Shown in pieces: positions 37,535 to 46,472 of a stretch of 64,000 bases of DNA (position 1 is the first letter of the stretch; every line of letters starts with the position of its first letter). The notes beneath the pieces are model-generated. The model was not told the origin of the DNA. It ran no database searches and was given only the letters and a program-made list of their open reading frames with translations. The stretch is from Paraburkholderia saeva (GTDB lineage: Bacteria; Pseudomonadota; Gammaproteobacteria; Burkholderiales; Burkholderiaceae): NCBI RefSeq assembly GCF_907164555.1, contig NZ_CAJQZC010000001.1, positions 124,001-188,000 of the forward strand, written 5' to 3'. The translations under genes were made by a program, and so were the position numbers.

Positions 37535-37870
37535 ATGGAAGTCATCAACCATACGGTGATCAACCTGATCATCTTCGTGCTGGCGATCTACGTCGGCTAC
37601 CACGTGGTCTGGAACGTCACGCCCGCGCTGCACACGCCGCTGATGGCGGTGACGAACGCGATCTCCGCGATCGTGATCGTCGGCGCGATGCTTGCCGCTG
37701 GCCTCACGCTCGGCACGACCGGCAAGTTCTTCGGCACGCTTGCCGTTGGCCTTGCGGCGGTGAACGTGTTCGGCGGATTTCTCGTCACCAGACGAATGCT
37801 CGAGATGTTCCGCAAGAAAGAGCCGAAGAAAATCGCGGCGCCTGGCAACACCGCGAAGGAGAACGCGTAA
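37535..37870 (+). CDS. pntAB: NAD(P) transhydrogenase subunit alpha, part 2
   Basis: A 111-residue small membrane subunit carrying the first part of domain II. Hydrophobic segments are [38 protein letters not shown] and [21 protein letters not shown] proton-channel region is shared with PntB. The gene follows pntAA by 11 bp and overlaps pntB by 1 bp (TAATG). Confidence 0.93.
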   Translation: MEVINHTVINLIIFVLAIYVGYHVVWNVTPALHTPLMAVTNAISAIVIVGAMLAAGLTLGTTGKFFGTLAVGLAAVNVFGGFLVTRRMLEMFRKKEPKKIAAPGNTAKENA

Positions 37871-39324
37871 TGAGCCTTAACGTCGTCACGCTGTTGTATC
37901 TCGTTGCGTCGGTGTGCTTTATTCAGGCGCTCAAGGGGCTGTCGAATCCGAAGACCGCGCGCACCGGCAATCTGTTCGGCATGGTCGGGATGGCCATTGC
38001 GATTCTCACGACCATCGCGCTGATCACAAAGCAGGCCGCCGGACTCGGCTCGAATCTCGCACTCGGTCTTGGGCTGCTGTTCGCGGCGTTGATCGTGGGT
38101 GGTGCAATTGGTGCGTTCGTCGCGGCGCGCGTCGAGATGACGAAGATGCCGGAACTCGTCGCCGCCATGCACTCGCTGATCGGTCTGGCTGCGGTGTGTA
38201 TCGCGTATGCGGTGGTGTCGGAGCCGGCCGCGTTCGGTCTCGGCGTCGAAGATGCGCCGTACGCGGGCTTCCTGCCGTACGGCAATCGCGTCGAACTGTT
38301 CATCGGCACGTTCGTCGGTGCAATCACGTTCTCCGGTTCGGTGATTGCGTTCGGCAAGCTCTCGGGCAAATACAAGTTCCGGCTCTTTCAGGGCGCGCCG
38401 GTTGTGTATCCGGGCCAGCATCTGATCAACCTGCTGCTCGCGATTGCGATGCTCGGCTTCGGCGTGATCTTCTTCCTCACGCAGTCGTGGCTGCCGTTCA
38501 TCATCATGACGGCGATTGCATTTGCGCTGGGCGTGCTGATCATCATCCCGATTGGCGGCGCGGACATGCCGGTGGTCGTGTCGATGCTCAACTCGTACTC
38601 GGGCTGGGCGGCGGCGGGTATTGGCTTCTCGCTGAACAATCCGATGCTGATCATCGCGGGTTCGCTGGTGGGTTCGTCAGGTGCGATCCTGTCGTACATC
38701 ATGTGTCGCGCGATGAACCGCTCGTTCTTCAACGTGTTGCTGGGCGGCTTCGGTAATGAACCGGGCGCGGCGGCGGCGGGCGGATCGGCGGAACAGCGCC
38801 CGGTCAAGTCGGGCTCGGCTGAAGACGCGTCGTTCATGATGGGCAACGCGGAAACCATCGTGATCGTGCCGGGTTACGGCCTCGCAGTGGCGCGTGCGCA
38901 GCATGCGCTGAAGGAGCTGACCGACAAGCTCGTCGAGAAGGGCATCGTGGTGAAGTATGCGATTCACCCGGTGGCCGGCCGGATGCCGGGACACATGAAC
39001 GTGCTGCTCGCCGAAGCGGAAGTGCCGTACGACATGGTCTACGAAATGGACGATATCAACGGCGAGTTCGGCCAGGTCGATGTGGTGCTCGTGCTCGGCG
39101 CAAACGACGTCGTGAACCCGGCGGCGAAGAACGATCCGAAGTCGCCGATTGCGGGCATGCCGATCATCGAAGCCTACAAGGCGCGCACGGTCATCGTGAA
39201 CAAGCGCTCGATGGCAGCGGGTTACGCCGGGCTCGACAACGATCTCTTCTACATGGACAAGACGATGATGGTCTTTGGCGATGCAAAGAAGGTGATCGAG
39301 GATATGGTCAAGTCGGTGGAGTAA
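37870..39324 (+). CDS. pntB: NAD(P) transhydrogenase subunit beta
   Basis: A 484-residue subunit with about eight or nine membrane helices (domain II) and a C-terminal NADP(H)-binding domain III. The cytosolic part has VIVPGYGLAVARAQHALKEL, YAIHPVAGRMPGHMNVLLAE and VLVLGANDVVNPAA, as in all PntB. It completes the enzyme that supplies NADPH at the expense of the proton gradient. Confidence 0.96.
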   Translation: MSLNVVTLLYLVASVCFIQALKGLSNPKTARTGNLFGMVGMAIAILTTIALITKQAAGLGSNLALGLGLLFAALIVGGAIGAFVAARVEMTKMPELVAAMHSLIGLAAVCIAYAVVSEPAAFGLGVEDAPYAGFLPYGNRVELFIGTFVGAITFSGSVIAFGKLSGKYKFRLFQGAPVVYPGQHLINLLLAIAMLGFGVIFFLTQSWLPFIIMTAIAFALGVLIIIPIGGADMPVVVSMLNSYSGWAAAGIGFSLNNPMLIIAGSLVGSSGAILSYIMCRAMNRSFFNVLLGGFGNEPGAAAAGGSAEQRPVKSGSAEDASFMMGNAETIVIVPGYGLAVARAQHALKELTDKLVEKGIVVKYAIHPVAGRMPGHMNVLLAEAEVPYDMVYEMDDINGEFGQVDVVLVLGANDVVNPAAKNDPKSPIAGMPIIEAYKARTVIVNKRSMAAGYAGLDNDLFYMDKTMMVFGDAKKVIEDMVKSVE

Positions 39325-39389
39325 GCCGTGTGATGTCACGGTTCGCGTCGCGGTTCAGGGAAACCGCGGAAACCGCGACGCGAACCGGT

Positions 39390-40076
39390 TCACCGCGGCT
39401 TTGCCTTCACATGCCGCATGAAATCCGCGAGCCGGCGGCCTTCCATATCCGGAAACGCTTCATGCAACGTGACGTCCTGCATGCGCTCGACGTCGAAGTT
39501 GCGAAACTCTTCACGCAGTTCACACCACGCGCCGATCGTCCAGCGCGCGCCCCAGTAGACGAGCCCGAGCGGCCACACGCGCCGCTCAGTCGCGGCTTCG
39601 TTGCGGTCGACGTAGGCAAAGCTCACCACACGATGGTCGTCGATGGCGCGATGCAGCTGGTCGACCTTCTCCGAGAACGCACCCTTGACGTGAAACGATG
39701 GCGCGAAGAACGGTGCGCGTTCGAGCGTCGCGCGCTTGTCCGCGGGCATCGCCGATGCGATCTTCGCAAGCGCCCCGCGTGCGCCCGACGCGAAACTCGC
39801 GCCGCCCCACGTTTCGAGCATCCGCGCGCCGGCGGCGAGCGCGGCGAGTTCCTCGGCGGTGAACGTGAGTGGCGGCAGGCTGGCCGAGCGGGCAAGCCGG
39901 TAGCCGATGCCAGGCTCGCCTTCGATCGGCACGCCGGAGAGTTGCAGGTCGCGCACATCGCGATACACCGTACGCGGCGAGATCTTCAGCCATTCGGCGA
40001 GCTGCTGCGCGGTGGTGAGCCGGCGGCCACGCAGCAGTTCGGCGATCTGGAAAAGGCGGTCGGCGCGACGCGTCAT
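39390..40076 (-). CDS. YafY-family regulator with WYL domain
   Basis: A 228-residue regulator. The N-terminal HTH (RRADRLFQIAELLRGRRLTT, then SPRTVYRDVRDL) is followed by a WYL domain (WPLGLVYWGARWTIGAWCEL). The ATG at 40076 gives MTRRADRLFQ, typical of the family. It follows the VOC gene by 122 bp in the same direction, and a perfect dyad lies upstream of the VOC gene, so it probably controls its own operon. The ligand is unknown. Confidence 0.85.
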   Translation of the reverse strand: MTRRADRLFQIAELLRGRRLTTAQQLAEWLKISPRTVYRDVRDLQLSGVPIEGEPGIGYRLARSASLPPLTFTAEELAALAAGARMLETWGGASFASGARGALAKIASAMPADKRATLERAPFFAPSFHVKGAFSEKVDQLHRAIDDHRVVSFAYVDRNEAATERRVWPLGLVYWGARWTIGAWCELREEFRNFDVERMQDVTLHEAFPDMEGRRLADFMRHVKAKPR

Positions 40077-40197
40077 CGGGGTGATCCTGCGTGGAGGTAA
40101 CAGGGCGGAAACGCCCCCGCGATGATAGCGCCGCATGACCTGCTCCGCTCGTCTGCGGGCGGGACGCGCTGTGCGGCCCGCCCGGTTCCGCGCTCGC

Positions 40198-40581
40198 TCA
40201 GCCGTTGTGCTGCGAATGCAGGCCGATGCGGTTGCCCTCGGTATCGGTGATGAACGCGATGTAGCCGATGTCGGCCGGCAGCTGGATCGCGGGGCCTTCC
40301 ACCTTGCCGCCGGCCTTCTCGACGCGCGCGAGCACGGTGTTCACGTCGGGCGTGGCGTTGAGGTACACCATCGTGCCGGCCGCGGACGGCTTCAGCGACG
40401 TGCCGCCGACCACGCAACCGCCCGTCGCCTGCTCGCCATAGCCGAACACGGCGATCGGCTGGCCGAAGTCTTCGCGGCGCATCGGGTTGCCGAGAACGGT
40501 TTCATAGAAACGCACCGCGCGATCGAAGTCGGTCGACGGAATTTCAAACCAGGCGATAACGCGGGAATCAGCTGCTGACAT
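40198..40581 (-). CDS. VOC family (glyoxalase-like) protein
   Basis: A 127-residue member of the vicinal oxygen chelate superfamily. It begins with an IAWFEIPSTDFDRAVRFYETVLG repeat of the fold and ends with GYIAFITDTEGNRIGLHS. Metal ligands are not clearly conserved: no N-terminal His, and the C-terminal Glu is replaced by GNRIGLHS. It may bind a small molecule rather than catalyse. It pairs with the YafY regulator, a combination seen in many bacteria. A CAAGGAGCG ribosome site precedes the ATG. Confidence 0.85.
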   Translation of the reverse strand: MSAADSRVIAWFEIPSTDFDRAVRFYETVLGNPMRREDFGQPIAVFGYGEQATGGCVVGGTSLKPSAAGTMVYLNATPDVNTVLARVEKAGGKVEGPAIQLPADIGYIAFITDTEGNRIGLHSQHNG

Positions 40582-40648
40582 GACACGCTCCTTGGTAGTT
40601 CGCCGTTCCGTGCGAGATGCCGGATGGCGTGACTGGAGTGTGCTGCCG

Positions 40649-40676
40649 GGCTACTGACATCGTCCTGTCAGTAGCC
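40649..40676. promoter_or_regulatory. Perfect 11-bp dyad operator upstream of VOC-yafY
   Basis: GGCTACTGACA (40649-40659) and TGTCAGTAGCC (40666-40676) form a perfect inverted repeat with a 6-nt spacer. It lies 68-95 bp upstream of the VOC start codon, in the expected promoter region. It has no T-run, so it is a better operator than terminator. The YafY regulator is the likely binder. Confidence 0.6.
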
Positions 40677-40783
40677 TGAAGCGGCCGCGAATAACTGCGG
40701 ACGAAAAAACGCGGCGAACGGGGCATGTGCCCGCCGCCGCGTTGTCCTGGCGCGCGCCTGAATGGCAGGCGCGCGGAAGCAGT

Positions 40784-42100
40784 CTAGCTCTGGCCTTCGG
40801 CCGTACCGGCCGGGTCCGCGGCACTGGCGGCCGGCCGCTGGCGCACGCTGCCGGCGATCAGGTCGAAGCGGAACAGACGGCATTCGAGCGCGCCGTTGAA
40901 GAGCGGCGTCTTGGTCGATTCGCGCAGGCGCATCTGGCCGGGCAACTTGCGGTCCGACGTGAGGACGAACGCGTGCCAGCCGGTGAACCGCTGCTTGAGC
41001 GCATCGCCGAACGACTTGAAGAACTCGCTGTCCGGCGCATCCGTGTGGACGCGTTTGAAGCCTTCGTCTTCACGGTTTTCGCGACTTTCACGGCCGGTTT
41101 CGCGCACTTCGCCGCGCGGACCGCGCCCGCGCACCTCGATACGCTCGCCATACGGCGGATTCGCGACGAGGATGCCGGGCGTGCCAACCGGCGGCGTCAT
41201 GCCGCGCGCGTCGACCTGCTTGAGCGGCACGTTAAGGCCGGCGCGCTCGAAGTTGGCGCGCGCCTTGTCGAGCATGTCGCCGGAAATGTCGCTGCCGAAG
41301 ATCTGCAGGTCGGCGCGCGAGCCACGCGCGGCGCGTTTCGCGTCGACGGCCGCGGCTTTCAGCGCCTGCCATGCGCTGGCGTCGTATTGCTTCAGGCGTT
41401 CAAAGCCGAACCGGCGCTCGACGCCCGGCGCGATGTTGAGCGCGACCTGCGCCGCTTCGGCGAGGAACGTGCCGCTGCCGCACATCGGGTCATAGAGCGG
41501 CGTGCCGGCGGTCCAGCCCGTCAGACGCAGGATGCCGGCCGCGAGGTTTTCGCGCAGCGGAGCGGCGCCCTTGTCGAGCCGCCAGCCGCGCTTGAAGAGC
41601 GGATCGCCGGACGTGTCGAGATACAGCGTGCAGTCGGTGGCGGTGAGAAACGCGAACACGCGCACGTCGGGCTCGGCCGTATCGATGCTCGGACGCGCGC
41701 CGCTCTTTTCGCGCAGACGGTCGCAGATCGCGTCCTTGACGCGTAGCGTCGCGAATTCGAGGCTGCGCAGCGGCGACTTGATTGCCGTCACGTCGACGCG
41801 CAGCGTTTCGTTCGCCGAGAACCACTGTTCCCAGCGCTGTTCGAGTGCGAGCGCGTAGACGTCCTGCTCGCTGCGATACGGGCGATGAGCGATCTTCAGC
41901 AGCACGCGGCTTGCGATACGCGAATGCAGGTTGGCGGCCATGCCGGCAGCCCATCCTCCGCGGAAGTGCACGCCACCCGGGACCTGTGCGCCGGGCGCGA
42001 ACGGGGCGCCGTTCAGATGGCGCGCGCCGATCCCGGCGAGTTCGGACGCGAGCGCGGCTTCAAGGCCGCGTGGGCAGGGGACGAAAAAATCGAAGGACAT
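40784..42100 (-). CDS. THUMP-domain 23S rRNA methyltransferase, RlmL-like
   Basis: A 438-residue protein with a THUMP domain at about residues 45-160 and a C-terminal Rossmann methyltransferase domain. The motif YDPMCGSGTFLAEAA is the SAM-binding site, FGSDISGDMLDKARANFERA the acidic loop, and VANPPYGERI the NPPY motif that targets a base amine. It matches the N-terminal (G2445 guanine-N2) half of E. coli RlmL and not the RlmK half. A low-complexity, arginine- and glutamate-rich insert follows NPPYGERI (about residues 325-350). The start at 42100 gives MSFDFFVPCPRGLE, the family N-terminus. Confidence 0.85.
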   Translation of the reverse strand: MSFDFFVPCPRGLEAALASELAGIGARHLNGAPFAPGAQVPGGVHFRGGWAAGMAANLHSRIASRVLLKIAHRPYRSEQDVYALALEQRWEQWFSANETLRVDVTAIKSPLRSLEFATLRVKDAICDRLREKSGARPSIDTAEPDVRVFAFLTATDCTLYLDTSGDPLFKRGWRLDKGAAPLRENLAAGILRLTGWTAGTPLYDPMCGSGTFLAEAAQVALNIAPGVERRFGFERLKQYDASAWQALKAAAVDAKRAARGSRADLQIFGSDISGDMLDKARANFERAGLNVPLKQVDARGMTPPVGTPGILVANPPYGERIEVRGRGPRGEVRETGRESRENREDEGFKRVHTDAPDSEFFKSFGDALKQRFTGWHAFVLTSDRKLPGQMRLRESTKTPLFNGALECRLFRFDLIAGSVRQRPAASAADPAGTAEGQS

Positions 42101-42165
42101 TGAGGTTGCCGAAAGGCCTGGAGGGAAGCCCGTATTGTACGCGGTCGGCGGGCGCCCCCGGGGCT

Positions 42166-42194
42166 GCGGTGCCGGTCCGGTCAACCGGCACCGC
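42166..42194. repeat. 10-bp inverted repeat between pqiC and the RlmL-like gene
   Basis: GCGGTGCCGG (42166-42175) and CCGGCACCGC (42185-42194) are a perfect inverted repeat with a 9-nt loop. Both flanking genes are on the minus strand and there is no T-run, so it is not a classic terminator. It may be a processing or stability element. Confidence 0.4.
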
Positions 42195-42311
42195 TGCGTC
42201 TGGCCGTCGGCGGGTGGGCGCGAGACGGCGGCGCGTCGCGCCTGACGGGCGCTTCCTGCGGGCGGACGCTTCCGGCGCGGAAGCCCGAATGACCAGGTCC
42301 GGCCAGCCGCC

Positions 42312-43085
42312 TCAGGCCGCTGGCGCAGCCGGCGACATTGGCGCCGGACACGGCACCTTGATCGCGCCAGCACCTGCACCGGTCGCCATCGACGCGCCCT
42401 TTGCGGGCGTCGCGGCCCGCGTCTGCGGCGCGCTGGCGAGCGCCTGCACGGCGGTGGCGATTTCCGTCGAGATTTCCTGCACCGCGCGACGATGACCGTC
42501 CGCAAGCGCGTCGTAACCGCCCGCGACCGGCTCGCTCACGACGCTGCGGCACGTCAGTACGGCCTGCGTGCGCACCGCGCGCACGCTCCAGACGGCGTCG
42601 ATCAGCGCATGCGAGCCCGGCCAGGACTCGAAGCGCTGGACGTTCACGCTCACGCGATAAACCGGCGCGCCGTCCGGATAGGGCGTGCCGTAGACGTCGA
42701 TAGCGCCAAGCTGGCTGGTGAGGTTCGACGACAGCGCGCGACGGATCTCGTCGCCAGGCAGCGACGCCCAGCGTTCCTGTTCGAGCACCTGAACCTGCGT
42801 CGGTCCCGACTGCACCACCAGCTGGTACTTCGCGACCTGCGGCGGCACGTCGACGGGCGGCACCTCGATCAGCATCGACGAACTGCCGGCAGGACGCGTG
42901 GACGCGGGCGCATCGCTGGCGTTGAGCGTGTAGAAGCGGCTCATCGGCGACGCACAGCCCGCCAGCGCCAGCACACCGGCGGCTACGGCCACTGCCGTCA
43001 ATGAGGGCGCGCCCGCACGTTCAAACGTACGGACAGCCGCACGGCTAACGGCGCGCGCCGGATGCAACAGCCGGGCGAACATCAT
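42312..43085 (-). CDS. pqiC: PqiC-like lipoprotein
   Basis: A 257-residue lipoprotein. A signal peptide ends in a lipobox LALAGC at about residues 39-44, with Cys44 as the lipidation site. The rest has FYTLNASDAP, VDVPPQVAKYQLV and a C-terminal Ala-rich tail, as in the DUF330/ABC transport auxiliary family. PqiC caps the PqiB tube at the outer membrane in E. coli. Its start overlaps pqiB by 4 bp, and two adjacent ATGs (43085, 43082) are possible. Confidence 0.85.
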   Translation of the reverse strand: MMFARLLHPARAVSRAAVRTFERAGAPSLTAVAVAAGVLALAGCASPMSRFYTLNASDAPASTRPAGSSSMLIEVPPVDVPPQVAKYQLVVQSGPTQVQVLEQERWASLPGDEIRRALSSNLTSQLGAIDVYGTPYPDGAPVYRVSVNVQRFESWPGSHALIDAVWSVRAVRTQAVLTCRSVVSEPVAGGYDALADGHRRAVQEISTEIATAVQALASAPQTRAATPAKGASMATGAGAGAIKVPCPAPMSPAAPAA

Positions 43086-44701
43086 GGTTTATCTCCTTGT
43101 TTGCCGCGCAGCAGCGATTCCGGGTGACGTTCGAGGTAGTCCGACAGCGCGTTGAGCGACTGCAGCGTGCGCGTCAGTTCCTGCAGCGCCTGATGCACGT
43201 CCGATTGCAGCGGCGAATCCTGTTGCAAGGTGGCTTCAGCGGAGCCGAACGTCTGCTTCGCGGCGGCCAGCGTGTCGCGCGCCTCCGGCACGACTTCCGT
43301 GTCAAGCCGCCTGAACAGCTGGTCGGCGTTCTTCAGCGCGGAGTTCAGGTTGTTGCCGATCTGGTCGAACGGCACCGCGTCCAGCTTCTTCGCGATATCC
43401 GCGACCTGAACCTGCAGTTCGTCGAGCGAGTTCGGGATCGTCGGCAGTTCCATCGGATCCTGATTGATATCGATCGTCGCGGGCGCGGCCTTCGGGAAGA
43501 TGTCGAGTGCGATGTACAACTGGCTCGTGATCAGGTTGCCCGTACGCAGCTGACCGCGCAGACCGTGCTTGACGAGCCGCTCCAGCAACTCGTGGCTTGC
43601 CGCTGTGCCCGGTTCCGGCACAGGGCCGCGCGCGCGCCGCGACAGGCGTCCCGGATAGATGTTGATCGTCACCGGCATCTTGAAGTTGCGCGCCTTCGGA
43701 TCGTAGTCGATGCCAATGGCCGTCACCTCGCCGAGCACGATGCCGCGGAAGTCGATCGGTGCGCCTACCGCCAGCCCGCGCAGCGACTGGTTGAAGTTCA
43801 TCACCACGCGCAGCGGTTCGCCGTCCGGATCACGCATCGCGTCCGCCTGATCGGAGCCGAGGCGGAACGTCATGTTGTTCGGCGCCTGTGCGCCGGGCGG
43901 CTGCCCTGGTGGCCCCTGGAATGCAAGACCGCCGACGATCAGCGTCGCCAGCGACTGCGTGTTCAGCTTGAAGCCGCTCGAATCGAGCCGGACGTCGACG
44001 CCGCTTGCGTGCCACCAGCGCGTATTGGTGCCGACATACTGGTCGAAAGGCGCGCTGACGAAGACCTGCATCGTCACGCCGGTGCCGTCCTTGTCGAGCG
44101 AAAAGCCCACGACCTGACCCACCTGCACACGCCGGTAGAAGATGGGAGAACCGATATCGATCGAGCCGAGCGAATCGCCGCGCAGCGTGAATTGATGGCC
44201 TTTCTGGTCGCCGGTAATGGGCGGCGGCGTCTCCAGCCCGACGAAGTCTTTCTGCGTGTCCTCGTTGCGTCCTGGGTCGACGCCGATAAACGCGCCGGAC
44301 AGCAGTGTGCTCAATCCGGACACGCCGCTCGCGCCCACGCGCGGCTTCACGACCCAGAAGCGCGAGCCCTTCACTGCGAAGTCTTCGGCTTCCTTGGTGA
44401 GCTGCACCTCGACGCTCACGTGCGAATGATTCTTCGCGAGCGTGATGGTCTTCACGGAGCCGACATCGACGTCCTTGTACTTGACCTTCGTCTTGCCCGG
44501 TTCGAGCCCTTCGGCGCTTACGAAACTGATCGTGATCGTCGGCCCCTTGCCGGACACCGACTTGATGACGAGCGCGACGCCGATCAGCGCCGCGATCAGC
44601 GGAATCACCCAGACGAGCGACGGCAGCCAGCTGCGGCGCGGCGGCTCGATATCGGGATCCGGCAGATCCTGGGGAGGAGTCGGTCCTTGTGGGCTATTCA
44701 T
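43082..44701 (-). CDS. pqiB: MCE-domain intermembrane transport protein PqiB
   Basis: A 539-residue protein. The N-terminal anchor is WLPSLVWVIPLIAALIGVAL (about 25-44). Three MCE domains follow, the first with FVSAEGLEPGKTKVKYKDVD, and the C-terminal part is a long predicted coiled-coil (LDEL through LSDYLERHPE). PqiB forms a periplasm-spanning tube for lipid-like molecules. It is the third gene of the pqi operon; its ATG overlaps the pqiA2 stop. Confidence 0.92.
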   Translation of the reverse strand: MNSPQGPTPPQDLPDPDIEPPRRSWLPSLVWVIPLIAALIGVALVIKSVSGKGPTITISFVSAEGLEPGKTKVKYKDVDVGSVKTITLAKNHSHVSVEVQLTKEAEDFAVKGSRFWVVKPRVGASGVSGLSTLLSGAFIGVDPGRNEDTQKDFVGLETPPPITGDQKGHQFTLRGDSLGSIDIGSPIFYRRVQVGQVVGFSLDKDGTGVTMQVFVSAPFDQYVGTNTRWWHASGVDVRLDSSGFKLNTQSLATLIVGGLAFQGPPGQPPGAQAPNNMTFRLGSDQADAMRDPDGEPLRVVMNFNQSLRGLAVGAPIDFRGIVLGEVTAIGIDYDPKARNFKMPVTINIYPGRLSRRARGPVPEPGTAASHELLERLVKHGLRGQLRTGNLITSQLYIALDIFPKAAPATIDINQDPMELPTIPNSLDELQVQVADIAKKLDAVPFDQIGNNLNSALKNADQLFRRLDTEVVPEARDTLAAAKQTFGSAEATLQQDSPLQSDVHQALQELTRTLQSLNALSDYLERHPESLLRGKQGDKP

Positions 44702-45348
44702 GGTTTGATCCCTGTGGTTTTTCTGTCTTTGCGCTCATCGACGTAATCCCAGATGAGGCGCGGATCGAACTGCATTGAGGCGAGCATGGTGAGGATCACG
44801 ACGGAGCCGAACGCGAGCGCACCCGGGCCGGCGGTAATCACCGCGAGCGAGTTGAACCGGACGAGCGCGACGGTCAGCGTCACGACGAACACGTCGAGCA
44901 TCGACCAGCGACCAATGCGCTCGACGATCCGGTAGAGCTTCGTGCGCTGGTCCGGTCGCCACTTCGAGCGGCGCTGCGCGGTAATGGTCAGCAGCACGAG
45001 CACACTCAGCTTGAGCATCGGCACCATGATGCTGGCAATGAACACGATGACGGCAAGCGGCCAGTCGCCCGAGGTCCAGAAGTAGACCACACCGCTCATG
45101 ATCGTGTCGTCCTCGGCGCCTACGAGCGATGCCGTGTGCATCACGGGCAGCAGGTTCGCCGGGATATAGAGCAGCGCGGCCGAGATGAGGAGCGCCCAGA
45201 CCCGCATCAGGCTGTCGGGGTTACGCCGGTGCAGGGTCGCGCCGCAACGCCCGCACTGCTGGTCGAGCGCCGACCGTTGCCACGGTTCGACGCGACCACA
45301 CGCATGACAACTGACGAAGCCTGCGCGCTTTGCTGTGATGTATTTCAT
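44698..45348 (-). CDS. PqiA-like membrane protein, second half gene
   Basis: A 216-residue membrane protein of the paraquat-inducible protein A family. It has a zinc-ribbon-like start (Cys14, Cys17, Cys32, Cys35 in SCHACG and QCGRCG) and about four membrane helices. In E. coli PqiA is one protein of about 417 residues with two such units; here the two units are separate genes (this one and the next upstream). Both keep their cysteines and helices. Together they sum to 442 residues. Confidence 0.9.
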   Translation of the reverse strand: MKYITAKRAGFVSCHACGRVEPWQRSALDQQCGRCGATLHRRNPDSLMRVWALLISAALLYIPANLLPVMHTASLVGAEDDTIMSGVVYFWTSGDWPLAVIVFIASIMVPMLKLSVLVLLTITAQRRSKWRPDQRTKLYRIVERIGRWSMLDVFVVTLTVALVRFNSLAVITAGPGALAFGSVVILTMLASMQFDPRLIWDYVDERKDRKTTGIKP

Positions 45349-45355
45349 CCGGCTT

Positions 45356-46036
45356 TCATCCCTGATGGGGGGCGGGTGGCTGGCTGGCGGCCCGCGCCGC
45401 CTTGAGGCGCCGGATGCGCCGCAGACGCTCGCGGGGCAACGTGTCGGCGATATCCCACAGCGTGCGCGGATCGAACGTGACGACGACCGCGAACATCAGC
45501 GTGAGCGCGCCGAACGCGAAGAGCGCGGCTTCCGGAATCACGCGCGCGAGGCTGATCATCTTCACGATGGTGATCAGCACGCCGAGCATGAACACTTCGA
45601 TCATGCCCCACGGCCGCACGAACTGGATGGCGCGCAGCACGCGGTTAAAGAGCGGCGGCACGTAGCCCGCGCGCACCGGCACGAGCACATAGAGGAGGGC
45701 GAGGAGCTCGGTGAGCGGGAAGAGCGTCGTCGAGCAGAAGACCATCACCGCGACGATCTGCATGTTCTCGTTCCACAACGCGACGATGGCGCCGAACAGC
45801 GTGGTCTGCGACGTGATCCCGCTGGTTTCGAGTTCGACGATCGGGAACGCCTGCGCGATGAGGAACGTGACGAGCGCGGCCAGCGTCATCGCGACAATGT
45901 TGTCGATGCGCGTCGATGCGCTGCGGTAGAGCGTCGCCTTGCAGCGCGGGCAGCGCGCGAGCGAGCGGCGGTCGAGTCGCGGCTTGCGGAACAGCGCGTC
46001 GCACTCGTGGCAGGCGATCAGATGGTCATGTTCCAT
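45356..46036 (-). CDS. PqiA-like membrane protein, first half gene
   Basis: A 226-residue membrane protein of the PqiA family. Cys9 and Cys12 (ACHECD) with Cys29 and Cys32 (RCPRC) make the N-terminal zinc ribbon, then about four helices. The ATG at 46036 is chosen because the ribbon follows directly, as in the family. It ends 7 bp before the next pqiA-like gene. It is the first gene of a four-gene operon (two pqiA, pqiB, pqiC). Confidence 0.9.
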   Translation of the reverse strand: MEHDHLIACHECDALFRKPRLDRRSLARCPRCKATLYRSASTRIDNIVAMTLAALVTFLIAQAFPIVELETSGITSQTTLFGAIVALWNENMQIVAVMVFCSTTLFPLTELLALLYVLVPVRAGYVPPLFNRVLRAIQFVRPWGMIEVFMLGVLITIVKMISLARVIPEAALFAFGALTLMFAVVVTFDPRTLWDIADTLPRERLRRIRRLKAARAASQPPAPHQG

Positions 46037-46472
46037 GTATGAGTGGTGACGGACGACGTGGACAGGAACCCGAAGTACAAACCGGCACAACGTTTCGCCG
46101 GTGTTCACGCAAATGGCGAGACGGACAGCGGCACCGCCGGGCGCCTTCGCCCACAGGCTGCACCCATGTTACCAAACACCCTTGCCGCAAGATTTCAAAA
46201 TTGTTGCGCCCATGCGACCGTGTGCGCCCTTGAGCGGCGACCCGCACACGCTTCCGACACTTTCCGGCCCCAAATCGTTCCATCGGCGCGACGCACTGTT
46301 GCACGGGCGCCGTGAGCCAGCTTTACCGGCTTGCGGTAGCATGGCGGCCTTGGCGTTGACATACGCTTTGCGGCGAACGCATTGCCTCTCCGGGCCGCGT
46401 CGGGCCGCATCCGCGGCGGCTGGAATAAGTGCTTCCGTGACCCGTTAACCCTGTTTGCGTCAGCGATTCGTC
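46037..46472. other. 436-bp divergent intergenic region, pqi operon / cytochrome b561
   Basis: No supported gene. It must carry the promoter of the pqi operon on the left and of the cytochrome gene on the right. A clear -35 TTGACA stands at 46356-46361, but the matching -10 (around 46379) is poor, so an activator is possible. Nothing else stands out. Confidence 0.5.

Noticed and set aside
37535..37870. Possible broken pntA gene (alpha subunit in two frames)
   Set aside because: Both parts have their own start and ribosome site and the three-subunit form is a normal, known arrangement.
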